Part shown: positions 47,167 through 55,223 of the stretch, piece by piece
Layout: each line of letters begins with the position of its first letter
How positions within the stretch are numbered: the first letter of the stretch is position 1
NCBI RefSeq assembly: GCF_039537505.1
Contig: NZ_BAABAQ010000002.1
Location: 682,001 to 746,000, forward strand
Source: Streptosporangium oxazolinicum
Lineage (GTDB): Bacteria > Actinomycetota > Actinomycetes > Streptosporangiales > Streptosporangiaceae
Direction of reading: 5' to 3'
DNA: 64,000 nucleotides
Made by a program: the position numbers and the translations under genes
Notes under the pieces: generated by a model
Told to the model about the DNA's origin: nothing
Databases searched by the model: none
What the model saw: the letters and a program-made list of their open reading frames with translations, nothing else

Positions 47167-47949
47167 ATGCGTATCCTTTTCTTCGGTGACATCGTGGGAG
47201 ACCGCGCGACGGCCCACATCGCCGAACGCCTGAGCGACCTGCGTCGCGAATACGACGCCGATCTCGTGATAGCCAATGCGGAGAACTGCGCACCCAACGG
47301 GCTCGGCATGGCCGCCAAGCAGATCGACCAGCTGCTGCTCGCGGGTGTTGACGTCATCACCGGTGGCAACCACTCCTGGGACAGCGACGAGTCGACCGGG
47401 CTACTCGCCCTCGAACAGGTTCTACGCCCCGCCAACCTGGCCCCGGACGTGCCGGGACGCGGCGTCCTCACGCTCGACGCGGCCGGCGAGAAGATCACGG
47501 TGATCAACCTTGCCGACCACTGCGCGATGAAGTCCGTCAAGAAGGTCGCGGCGGGCTTTCGCCCGGCCTACGAGGGATGGCTGGCGGCCGAGCGGATAGG
47601 CACGGTCATCGTCGACTACCACGGCGACCACGTGCTGGAGAAGCAGATCTTCGCCCATGCGGTGGACGGCGAGGCGAGTGCCGTGATCGGTACCCACTCG
47701 CACGAGGCGACCACCGCTCTGCACCTGCTGCCGGGCGGTACGGGATTCGTGACCGAGGTCGGTATGACCGGCCCGGCGGGCGGCGTGCAGGGGTTCGCCC
47801 CGGAGGTCATGGTCGCGGGTCTGCGGACGACCGGCAACCCGTTCTCAGGCGATCTGCCGGCGCCGGGTGACGGGCCGATCACGCTGGGCGCGGTCTGCAT
47901 CGAGATCCACGACGGCCGTACGACGGATCTGCGGCGAGTGGCCTCGTGA
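47167..47949 (+). CDS. YmdB-type metallophosphoesterase (TIGR00282)
   Basis: A 260-residue calcineurin-like phosphoesterase of the YmdB family, whose known members hydrolyse 2',3'-cyclic nucleotides. Metal ligands are in FFGDIVGD, NAENCAPNG, GGNHSWD, YHGDH and GTHSHEAT. The chosen ATG at 47167 gives the normal start MRILFFGDIVG. The presence of such a gene inside a biosynthetic cluster is unusual, and a phosphatase step on a chlorinated sugar phosphate is a possible role. The stop overlaps the next gene (GTGA). Confidence 0.88.
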   Translation: MRILFFGDIVGDRATAHIAERLSDLRREYDADLVIANAENCAPNGLGMAAKQIDQLLLAGVDVITGGNHSWDSDESTGLLALEQVLRPANLAPDVPGRGVLTLDAAGEKITVINLADHCAMKSVKKVAAGFRPAYEGWLAAERIGTVIVDYHGDHVLEKQIFAHAVDGEASAVIGTHSHEATTALHLLPGGTGFVTEVGMTGPAGGVQGFAPEVMVAGLRTTGNPFSGDLPAPGDGPITLGAVCIEIHDGRTTDLRRVAS

Positions 47950-48779
47950 ACGCCCCCGCCGTACCGCTCGCGTTGGCGCTTCCCCTCCCCGGTCACCGTG
48001 CCGTCGACCTGTCGCTCACGATCGCCGAGGACCTGCCCTGCTACTGGTCGACCCACCAGCCGTTCCAGCACAAGACCTGGACCTGGTTCGCCGACCGTCC
48101 CAACTCCTCGGGTTCGGTCTACAACCGGGGTGGCCCGTATACGACCCGGTGGATGGCCATCGACGAGCACACGGGCACGCACTTCGACGCGCCGAGCCAT
48201 TTCGTGCCACCTCCCGGGTCGGGGCTGCCTCATGCGGGGCCGGCCGGGGAGATCTCGGCGGAGAGAGTGCCGCTGGAACAGCTCATGGGGGCCGCCGCGG
48301 TCATCGACGTGTCCGGCCTCCCCCTCGCCGCGGAGGGCGGGGTGAGCACGCTGTTCGGGTCCGAGGTGATCACCGCGTGGGAGCGTGCGCACGGCCGCCT
48401 GGAGCCGGCGCAGGTCGTCCTCCTCCGGACGGGCTGGGACCGCAGGTACCTGCGCGGCGCGGACGGCGACGGATACCTGTACGACGTGGTCGTCACGCGG
48501 AAGAGTCCGGGATGGCCCGCGCCGGACGTGTCCGCGATCGAGACGCTGCTCGACCGCGGTGTGCGGTGCGTGGGGATTGACGCGCCATCGATCGGCGCGG
48601 CCCACGACGGCGCGGCGGTACACGTGTGTGGACTCTCCTCGGGCATGGTCTTCGTCGAGAGCCTGACCGGGCTGGGTGACCTTCCGGCACGCGGCGCGTG
48701 GTTCTGCTTCGTGCCGCTGCGGCTGGAGGGGGGAACCGGTGCGCCGGGACGCGCGTTCGCCCTGGTGCCCGCTGGGTGA
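47946..48779 (+). CDS. Cyclase/kynurenine-formamidase-type metal hydrolase
   Basis: A 277-residue PF04199 'cyclase' family protein. The metal-binding motif HxGTHxDxxxH is DEHTGTHFDAPSH, and a downstream GIDAPSIGAAHDG is conserved. The family includes arylformamidase and isatin hydrolase, which open C-N bonds of cyclic or acyl compounds. It is coupled to the phosphoesterase gene by a GTGA overlap. It may open a lactone or amide intermediate, but the substrate is unknown. Confidence 0.85.
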   Translation: MNAPAVPLALALPLPGHRAVDLSLTIAEDLPCYWSTHQPFQHKTWTWFADRPNSSGSVYNRGGPYTTRWMAIDEHTGTHFDAPSHFVPPPGSGLPHAGPAGEISAERVPLEQLMGAAAVIDVSGLPLAAEGGVSTLFGSEVITAWERAHGRLEPAQVVLLRTGWDRRYLRGADGDGYLYDVVVTRKSPGWPAPDVSAIETLLDRGVRCVGIDAPSIGAAHDGAAVHVCGLSSGMVFVESLTGLGDLPARGAWFCFVPLRLEGGTGAPGRAFALVPAG

Positions 48780-48788
48780 GACGTGGTC

Positions 48789-49391
48789 TCAGCGCAGCGG
48801 CACCGTGAGGAGGACCTGTGTGCCGGCGCCCTCGTGGGAGGCCACCAGGAAGGTGCCGCCGAGCAGCATGGCCCGCTCCCGCATGGACTGCAGCCCGAGG
48901 CTCGTCGGCGACCCGGCGCGTTCCGCCGGGAAGCCGCCGCCGTCGTCCCGTACCGAGGCGACCAGCTGGCCGAGCTCGGTCGACAGGTGGACGGTGACGT
49001 GCTCGGCCCCCGCGTGGGTCATGGCGTTGTCGAGGGCCTCGCGGACGATCAGGAAGACCTCCTCGCACCGCGCGTCCGGCGGCTCGGCTTCGGCGTCGGG
49101 ACACCAGACCTTCTCGTCCTCCTCGCAGGCCGTGCGGAGCCGGGCGGACAGCTCCCTCGTGACGCCGAGGGTCTGCCGCAGCACCTGCTCCGCCCGCTCC
49201 CTGCGATCCTGTGCCAGCTCCGGCGCCCCGGTCCGGCGGTAGTGCTCACTCAGCTCCAGAAGGTTGAGCCCGGTGACGATCGCGTGGGCCACCCGATCGT
49301 GTAGGTCACGGCTCACCGCCCGGGCGAAGGCGAGGGGCAACCCGGCCGGCTCCACGCAGTCCAGCGCACTACTCATCATGCGGCCAACCAT
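48789..49391 (-). CDS. Minimal soluble sensor histidine kinase (HisKA_3)
   Basis: A 200-residue kinase with only dimerisation/phosphoacceptor and ATPase domains. The His box is SRDLHDRVAHAIVTGLN, the N box is EALDNAMTHAGAEHV and the G boxes are RDDGGGFP and SLGLQSMRERA. No membrane segment or sensor domain is present, so it must read a cytoplasmic signal or a partner protein. It is the likely partner of the NarL-type regulator at 46457-47131. Start choice (49391, 49379 or 49376) is uncertain. Confidence 0.82.
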   Translation of the reverse strand: MVGRMMSSALDCVEPAGLPLAFARAVSRDLHDRVAHAIVTGLNLLELSEHYRRTGAPELAQDRRERAEQVLRQTLGVTRELSARLRTACEEDEKVWCPDAEAEPPDARCEEVFLIVREALDNAMTHAGAEHVTVHLSTELGQLVASVRDDGGGFPAERAGSPTSLGLQSMRERAMLLGGTFLVASHEGAGTQVLLTVPLR

Positions 49392-49836
49392 GCGGGAGGC
49401 AGGGTGGCGAATCCAGAAGGCGCATATCCTGGTAGTACCGTTACCAGCACGGTTCCGGCGTGTCGACGGCCGGGTGGGCCGTCACCGGCCCTGGCTGTCA
49501 CCTGCGGCCTTGCCCGGACGGAAAAGCCGAGCCCGGTCAAATCCTCGACATTGACACCGGGGCGCGTTTCCTGAATTCAGCTGGTAAATGATGGCGCCCT
49601 CGCCGGCCATCGTCTTTCGCATTCTCATCGTGGTATCCCGAATACCAGACTAACCGCGCTCTGGACGCCGTGTACGGCGCGATGCAGTGTCGGACCCGTG
49701 AGACGGAAAAACACATGACGGTTCCACCGGCGCCCACCGAGCTCGGCGCCGGGAGTGTGAACGGGAGGACAGGCACGGTGACACGGAGAAAGCGATCGCC
49801 ATCGGCGCCGCCGGACGCCGCGAGGCGGGAGACCCG
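49392..49836. other. Regulatory spacer between kinase and SDR genes
   Basis: No gene is seen in this 445-bp gap. It holds two related inverted repeats: CTGGTA-7 nt-TACCAG at 49429-49447 and TGGTAT-5 nt-ATACCA at 49631-49647. These could be binding sites for a cluster regulator, perhaps the NarL-type protein. A ribosome-binding site (GGCGGGA) precedes the next gene. Confidence 0.5.
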
Positions 49837-50721
49837 GTGAGCGCCCGGCCGAACCTCGGCGCGGGCCGCGCCGTACTGATCACGGGTGCGTCGTCGGGAC
49901 TCGGCGAGGCCTGCGCGTTGTTCCTCGCCCGCGCCGGGTTCCAGGTGTTCGCGGGTGTACGCAAACAGGCCGACGGCGAGCGGCTGCGCCGTACCGCCAC
50001 CGGCGTCCTCATTCCGGTGACCATCGACGTGACCGACGAGGACTGCGTCGCGGACGCGGCCCGCACCGTCACCGGCCGGCTGACCGGCTCCGGGCTGTGG
50101 GGTCTGGTCAACAACGCCGGGATATGCGTCCCCTCGCCTCTGGCCTGGCTCGAACCCGGCCAGTTGCGCCGGCAGCTCGACACCAACGTCGTCGGAACGC
50201 TCACCGTCACGCGCGCGTTTCTGCCGTCGCTGCGGAACGGCGGCGGCCGCATCGTCAACGTGACCTCCGGGCTCGGCCGGGTCGCCGTCCCCTTCCTTGG
50301 CGCCTACGTCGCGTCGCAGTTCGCCAAGGAGGGCTTCAGCGATGTGCTCCGCCGCGAGCTGGCGCCCCTTGGCATCGCCGTCTGCGTGGTACGGCCCGGC
50401 GCGATCGTCACCCCCATCTGGGACAAGGTCACCGCCGACGGCCACCGGGCCGTATCCGCCGGAGACCCCTACCACCGTGAACCGTTCCTGCGTTTTCTGG
50501 ACTCCAACGCCGAGACGGCCCGTGCCAGCAAGACCACGTCGCTGGACTTCACCAGGGCCGTGCTGCGAGCACTGACCAGCCGCCGTCCCCGGCGGCACTA
50601 CCCTGTCGGCCGCGACGCCACCGCCGCGGGCCTCGTGTCCCGGTTCCTGCCCACCGCGCTTCTCGACCGTCAGTTCGCCGCCGTCGTCACGCCGCCCGGC
50701 TCCGCCGACGGCGCCACGTGA
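49837..50721 (+). CDS. Short-chain dehydrogenase with altered active-site Lys
   Basis: A 294-residue retinol-dehydrogenase-like SDR: TGASSGLGEACAL cofactor loop, NNAG structural motif and Ser in NVTSGLG. The active-site motif reads YVASQ, so the usual catalytic Lys of YxxxK is Gln (codon CAG). Either the enzyme uses a different proton relay or it is not a dehydrogenase any longer. It starts at GTG with GGCGGGA upstream. The P450 gene follows directly. Confidence 0.85.
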   Translation: MSARPNLGAGRAVLITGASSGLGEACALFLARAGFQVFAGVRKQADGERLRRTATGVLIPVTIDVTDEDCVADAARTVTGRLTGSGLWGLVNNAGICVPSPLAWLEPGQLRRQLDTNVVGTLTVTRAFLPSLRNGGGRIVNVTSGLGRVAVPFLGAYVASQFAKEGFSDVLRRELAPLGIAVCVVRPGAIVTPIWDKVTADGHRAVSAGDPYHREPFLRFLDSNAETARASKTTSLDFTRAVLRALTSRRPRRHYPVGRDATAAGLVSRFLPTALLDRQFAAVVTPPGSADGAT

Positions 50722-50783
50722 CGCGGTCCGGCAGGTCGGCCGGTGAGCGTCCGGCCGGAACTTCCCCCACGACAGGAGTCACC

Positions 50784-52010
50784 GTGACCGCGGACCAGGA
50801 CCCGTACCTGCTGATGCCCGGCGAAGAGCTTATCTGCCCGATTCATCCTCTTTACTATGGTGTGCGCGCCGAGAGCGATCCACGCCCGCCCTACGTCCCG
50901 GAGGGACGCCGTCTCTGGCTGGTCACTCGATACGAGGACGCCAAGACGATCCTGGCCGACCCCCACGTCGTCAAGGACGTCCGAGGTGCCGTGGAGCTCT
51001 ACAACCACAAGGCCGGCGTCAAATGGCCGCTGATCGGCGGCCGGTTGGCGGCGCACATGCTCAACGTCGATCCGCCCGACCACACGCGGCTTCGCAGGCT
51101 CGTCAGCAGGCCGTTGTCCGTCAAGGCGATAGAGCGGTTCCGCCCCAAGATCGAGGCGACCGTCTCGACGCTGCTGGACGCGATGGAGGGACAGGACCAG
51201 GTCGACCTGATCTCCGCTTTCGCGCTCCCGCTGCCGATGATGACCATCTGCGACCTGCTCGGCATCCCCGACTCGGAGATGGGCAGGCTGCACCGCTGGG
51301 CGGAAGTGCTTCCCCGGTTCTCCGACACCGAGGAAGCCGCGGCGACCGCCCTGGGCATCCTCGAGGACGTCAACGCCATCATCGAGGTCAAACGCGCCAC
51401 CCCCGGCGACGACCTGATCAGTTCGCTACTCCGGGACCATGAGGCGCACAACATCGGCGACGACGAGTTACCGGCGATGGTTTACTTTCTGCTGGTGGCC
51501 GGATTCGAGGCGACCGTCAACCTCATCACCAACGGTACGCTCGCGCTGCTGCGCAATCCCGACCAGTTCGCGCTGCTCCGATCCGACCCCGCACTGCTGC
51601 CCGGGGCCATCGACGAGTTCATGCGGTTCGACGGCCCGGCGTCCATGTCCATGCTCCGCTACACCGACGCGCCCGTGAGGGTCGGCGGCGTGGAGATCCC
51701 CGAAGGGGAGTTCGTCTTCGTCTCCTACCAGGCCGCCAACCACGACGGCGACCAGTTCCCGGACCCGGATCGGCTCGACATCACCCGGCATTCCGCGGGG
51801 CATCTCGGATTCGGGCACGGCATCCACTACTGCCTCGGTGCCCCCCTCGCCCGGCTGGAAGGCGAGATAGCCATCGGCCGGCTGATCGACCGGTTTCCCG
51901 ATCTGGCCCTCGGCACCGACCCGAACCGGCTGACCTGGATGGACGGAACCCTCGTCCACCAGTTGCTCAGCCTGCCCGTGCTGCCGAAGGGCCCGGCCTC
52001 CCCCTTCTAA
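50784..52010 (+). CDS. Cytochrome P450
   Basis: A 408-residue bacterial class I P450. The I-helix is LLVAGFEATVNLI, the ExxR helix has FMRFDG downstream, and the haem loop is FGHGIHYCLGAPLARLE with the Cys ligand. It is similar in length and motifs to CYP107-type tailoring enzymes. GTG 50784 with ACAGGAG is preferred over the overlapping GTG at 50718. No ferredoxin gene is adjacent, so the redox partner is elsewhere. It probably hydroxylates or oxidises the polyketide product. Confidence 0.93.
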   Translation: MTADQDPYLLMPGEELICPIHPLYYGVRAESDPRPPYVPEGRRLWLVTRYEDAKTILADPHVVKDVRGAVELYNHKAGVKWPLIGGRLAAHMLNVDPPDHTRLRRLVSRPLSVKAIERFRPKIEATVSTLLDAMEGQDQVDLISAFALPLPMMTICDLLGIPDSEMGRLHRWAEVLPRFSDTEEAAATALGILEDVNAIIEVKRATPGDDLISSLLRDHEAHNIGDDELPAMVYFLLVAGFEATVNLITNGTLALLRNPDQFALLRSDPALLPGAIDEFMRFDGPASMSMLRYTDAPVRVGGVEIPEGEFVFVSYQAANHDGDQFPDPDRLDITRHSAGHLGFGHGIHYCLGAPLARLEGEIAIGRLIDRFPDLALGTDPNRLTWMDGTLVHQLLSLPVLPKGPASPF

Positions 52011-52038
52011 CCTCTTCCTTGAGCCTTCCTCGAAGAGG
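52011..52038. terminator. Weak hairpin between P450 and SDR genes
   Basis: CCTCTTC (52011-52017) pairs with GAAGAGG (52032-52038) in the short convergent gap. There is no strong T-run, so efficiency is uncertain. Confidence 0.45.
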
Positions 52039-52057
52039 ACCCCTTCATGGTGGAACA

Positions 52058-52846
52058 TCACCGCTTGCTCATGCGCAGAGACGTCCAGCCCGAGTCCGCG
52101 AGCCAGCCACCGTCCACGGGCAGGGCCACGGCGTTGATGAATCCGCTGCGCGAATCGTCGGCCAGAAACGCCACCGCCTCGGCCACATCGCCGGGCATGG
52201 CGAACCGGGCGAGCGGCCCGCGTTGGAGGATGTCCTGTTCGGTGTAGGCACCCGAGTCCATGTCGGCCGTGTCCATCTCGGTCGTGACGAACGAGGGACA
52301 GACGGCATTGACCCGGATACCGCGCGCTCCCCATTCGAGGGCGAGCGTCCGGGTCAGCCCGAGCAGGCCGTGCTTACTGGCGTTGTACGCCGCTCGATCC
52401 GGGATACCGCCCACCCCGGCGATCGAGGAGACGTTGACGATCGAACCGTGGCGTCCCGTCTCCAGCAATCCCGCCGCGAACGCCCTGCAGAGCAGGAAGG
52501 GGCCGGTCAGGTTGACGTCGAGAACACGTCGCCACTGTGTGGGGGTGGTCTTCTCCGCCGCCTCGATGAGGCTGATTCCGGCGTTGTTCACCAGTACGTC
52601 GAGCCGTTCGAAACGATCCAGCGCGGTGGTGATCGCGGCCTCCACGTCCTCCTCCCGGGAGACGTCGGCCACGATACCGAGAGCGGAGACCCCGGTGTCC
52701 TTCAGCGCCTGCACGGTGGCATCGGGGGGGATCTCGTCGATGAGTGCCAGGTCGTAACCCTGGACGGCGAGCACTTCTGCGATCCGCCGGCCGATGCCCT
52801 GCCGGGCACCGGTGACGACGGCCACGCGGCCATTTGATTCGGTCAC
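52058..52846 (-). CDS. Short-chain dehydrogenase (second SalM-like candidate)
   Basis: A 262-residue classical SDR with TGARQGIGRRIA, NNAGIS, Ser in VNVSSIAGVGG and YNASK. All catalytic residues are present. GTG 52846 is chosen. It lies about 110 bp downstream of the lactonase-like hydrolase gene on the same strand. An SDR and a lactonase acting in sequence on 5-chlororibose would mimic SalM and SalE, although this is inference. Confidence 0.85.
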   Translation of the reverse strand: MTESNGRVAVVTGARQGIGRRIAEVLAVQGYDLALIDEIPPDATVQALKDTGVSALGIVADVSREEDVEAAITTALDRFERLDVLVNNAGISLIEAAEKTTPTQWRRVLDVNLTGPFLLCRAFAAGLLETGRHGSIVNVSSIAGVGGIPDRAAYNASKHGLLGLTRTLALEWGARGIRVNAVCPSFVTTEMDTADMDSGAYTEQDILQRGPLARFAMPGDVAEAVAFLADDSRSGFINAVALPVDGGWLADSGWTSLRMSKR

Positions 52847-52959
52847 TCCACCAGCGTGCCGTGGAACCCCCTGCCGGGGCATCGCACGAAGGTGGGACTC
52901 CTCACCGGGCGAAAGGTGACACCCGTAAACGGGCCGCCCGGGATCGCCCTATCCGCGCC

Positions 52960-53679
52960 TCACAGCCAGTCCTTCTCCGGAGTGGCCCCTTTCAACAGCA
53001 CGCCCGCGCCCTCCGCGACCGGCTCCCCGTGCGGCACGCACAGTGTCTCCACGTTCAGCTCCGCCAGGCGCGTGAAGGAGGCGACGGCCTCTTCCCTGAC
53101 CACGTTGAACGGTCCGAGGATCACCTGCCCCTCCATGACGGCGATGAGGTCGCCCGGGAACAGCACGCCGCTGTGCGGGAGGTGGAGCGCGATACTTCCC
53201 GGCGTGTGACCGGGCACGTGCAGAACACGGACGGGCTCGGCCCAGCCGCCAAGGGTGTCGCCGTCGTCCAGTTCCACGTCCACCCCCACATTCAGCAGGG
53301 GTGGCAGGTTCGCCTCGGCGAGACCCGCCGCGATCTGCTCGTAGAAGACGCGTTCCGAGGTGGTGAACGCCGGTTCGGGTTCGGGGAGCGTACCGCGGAT
53401 GAACGGAGCGTCCGCGGCTCCGGCCAGGACGTCGGCGCCGGTGGCCGCGACGAGATCGGCAGCCGAGCCCATGTGGTCGAGGTGAGAGTGGGTCAGCACG
53501 ATCTGCCGCAGGTCCCGGGGGTGACCTCCGAGCCGCGCCAGGGCGTCGAGGATCGCGGGGGCGGATCCCGGCACGCCTGTGTCGATCAGGGCGTATCCGT
53601 CGGACAGGCGCACGATGTAGACGTGCCCGACGGGGAAGGGGACTTGCCATACCCCAGGGGCGATCTGGATGGGTCGCAT
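52960..53679 (-). CDS. Metallo-beta-lactamase-fold hydrolase (lactonase-like)
   Basis: A 239-residue MBL-fold enzyme. The metal motif is LTHSHLDHMGSAADL, with later VPGHTPGSIALH and GDLIAVMEGQV supplying the remaining ligands. The family includes lactonases and glyoxalase II-like thioesterases. In this cluster it could open a chlorinated lactone (the SalE step) or a polyketide thioester. Confidence 0.87.
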   Translation of the reverse strand: MRPIQIAPGVWQVPFPVGHVYIVRLSDGYALIDTGVPGSAPAILDALARLGGHPRDLRQIVLTHSHLDHMGSAADLVAATGADVLAGAADAPFIRGTLPEPEPAFTTSERVFYEQIAAGLAEANLPPLLNVGVDVELDDGDTLGGWAEPVRVLHVPGHTPGSIALHLPHSGVLFPGDLIAVMEGQVILGPFNVVREEAVASFTRLAELNVETLCVPHGEPVAEGAGVLLKGATPEKDWL

Positions 53680-53890
53680 GGCGCGACGCTAGGAACACGC
53701 CCCGCCTGGTGATCTCGGATTGACGCAACCGTGGTTCGCCCCAGGACATACCTTGATCGGCGACCGCCCTGCGGTGCCGAGCGCCAGTCAATCGGCCTGG
53801 CGCTCGGTCACCTGCCACTCCCGGGTCTCGCCGGCCACCACCCCGGATCGGCTTCCGTGGCCCGTGGAACGGACCTCGGTTCGGCCTGGG

Positions 53891-54526
53891 TCAACCGAAC
53901 TGGGTGATAGCCCGCCCCTGCCGCTTCCGGCTGCCGAACACCTCGTCGATGAGCCCGTACGCCTTGGCCTCCTCGGCGGTGAGGATCTTGTCGCGCTCGA
54001 TGTCGTTGCGGACCTGCTCCAGCGGCTGACCAGTGTGCGTGGCCAGGATCGTCTCCAGATGCTCGCGGACCCGTATGATCTCACGGGCCTGGATCCCCAT
54101 GTCACTGGCCTGGCCGTACGTGCTCTCGATCGAGGGCTGGTGGATCAGGATGCGGGCGTTCGACAGCGCGGCCCGCTTACCGGGGGCGCCGGCGCACAGC
54201 AGCACCGCGGCCGACGAGTTAGCCTGGCCGATACAGACCGTCTGGACGTCGGGCTTGACGAACTGCATGGTGTCGTAGATCGCCGTCATGGCCGTGAAGG
54301 AGCCACCGGGCGAGTTGATGTACACCTGGATGTCGCGGTCCGGGTCGAGTGACTCCAGCGTGAGCAACTGGGCCATCACGTCGTTCGCGGACGCGTCGTC
54401 GATCTGCACCCCGAGGAAGATGATCCGCTCCTCGAAGAGCTTGTTGTAGGGGTTCATCTCCTTGACCCCGTACGACGTGCGTTCCACGAACGAGGGCAGG
54501 ACGTACCGGTTGTCGATCGGATACAT
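53891..54526 (-). CDS. clpP: ClpP-type protease, second paralogue of the cluster pair
   Basis: A 211-residue ClpP2-like subunit. Catalytic residues: Ser in GQANSSAAVLLCAG, His in LIHQPS and Asp in DIERDKIL, all intact. The usual QAASAAA around the serine is QANSSAA here, altering both flanking positions. It starts 11 nt after the first clpP with AAGGAG upstream, so the two are co-expressed. It lies among biosynthetic genes with no clpX or tig nearby, unlike the housekeeping pair. Confidence 0.92.
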   Translation of the reverse strand: MYPIDNRYVLPSFVERTSYGVKEMNPYNKLFEERIIFLGVQIDDASANDVMAQLLTLESLDPDRDIQVYINSPGGSFTAMTAIYDTMQFVKPDVQTVCIGQANSSAAVLLCAGAPGKRAALSNARILIHQPSIESTYGQASDMGIQAREIIRVREHLETILATHTGQPLEQVRNDIERDKILTAEEAKAYGLIDEVFGSRKRQGRAITQFG

Positions 54527-54537
54527 GGGAGGTCTCC

Positions 54538-55140
54538 TTAGGTCAAGCTGGGCGTCGAGGACACCACTTCGTCGACGATGCCGTAGTCCCTGGCCTCCTC
54601 GGCCGTGAACCAGCGGTCGCGGTCGGAGTCGATCTCGATCCGATCGACCGGCTGGCCGGTGTGGAAGGAGATGCGCTCCTGCACCACCTTCTTGGTGAAG
54701 AGCATCTGCTCGGCCTGGATCTTGATGTCGGACGCCGTGCCGCCGATGCCACCGGACGGCTGGTGCATGAGGATCCGGGCGTGCGGGAGGGCCCTGCGCT
54801 TACCGGGGGTACCGGCGCAGAGCAGGAACTGGCCCATGGAGGCGGTGAAGCCCATTGACAACGTAGAGACGTGATTGGGGATGTACTGCATGATGTCGTA
54901 GATGGCCATGCCGGCCGTCACCGAGCCACCGGGCGAGTTGATGTACAGCTGGATGTCGCTCTTGCTGTCCTCGGCCGACAACAGCAGCATCTCGGCACAG
55001 ATACGGTTGGCGATCTCGTCGTCCACCTGCTGTCCCAGCACAATGATGCGCTGGCGGAGCAGCCGCTGGGACAGCAGGTCCATTCCCATGTGCGCGGGCG
55101 CTTGGGCGGCCCTGAGCGTGCTTCGAGAAGTGAATCGCAT
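54538..55140 (-). CDS. clpP: ClpP-type protease, first paralogue of the cluster pair
   Basis: About 200 residues of ClpP1-like sequence. The catalytic triad is complete: Ser in GFTASMGQFLLCAGTPG, His in ILMHQPSGG and Asp in DSDRDRWF. The usual MGLAASMGQ is MGFTASMGQ. ATG 55140 is preferred; 55206 and 55090 are alternatives. The ClpP1P2 pair probably assembles a mixed protease that tolerates the cluster product, as seen for other ClpP-targeting natural products. Confidence 0.92.
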   Translation of the reverse strand: MRFTSRSTLRAAQAPAHMGMDLLSQRLLRQRIIVLGQQVDDEIANRICAEMLLLSAEDSKSDIQLYINSPGGSVTAGMAIYDIMQYIPNHVSTLSMGFTASMGQFLLCAGTPGKRRALPHARILMHQPSGGIGGTASDIKIQAEQMLFTKKVVQERISFHTGQPVDRIEIDSDRDRWFTAEEARDYGIVDEVVSSTPSLT

Positions 55141-55176
55141 ATCCCTAGGAAACCGGTGGCCGGACATCCCTGTCCA

Positions 55177-55212
55177 ACAACGTTTTCCACGCGATTGACA
55201 TCTCAACGTTGT
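55177..55212. promoter_or_regulatory. LysR-type operator candidate in the clpP/lysR gap
   Basis: ACAACGTT (55177-55184) and its inverse AACGTTGT (55205-55212) flank the short divergent region between clpP and the LysR gene. The TAGATT -10 of the leaderless LysR gene begins at the right arm (55212-55217). Such an arrangement is common for LysR autoregulation with control of the divergent gene. Confidence 0.55.
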
Positions 55213-55223
55213 AGATTGCTGGA

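Noticed and set aside
53891..55140. Housekeeping clpP1P2 operon
   Set aside because: clpX and tig, normally adjacent, are absent and the flanking genes are biosynthetic. Final proof needs the rest of the genome.
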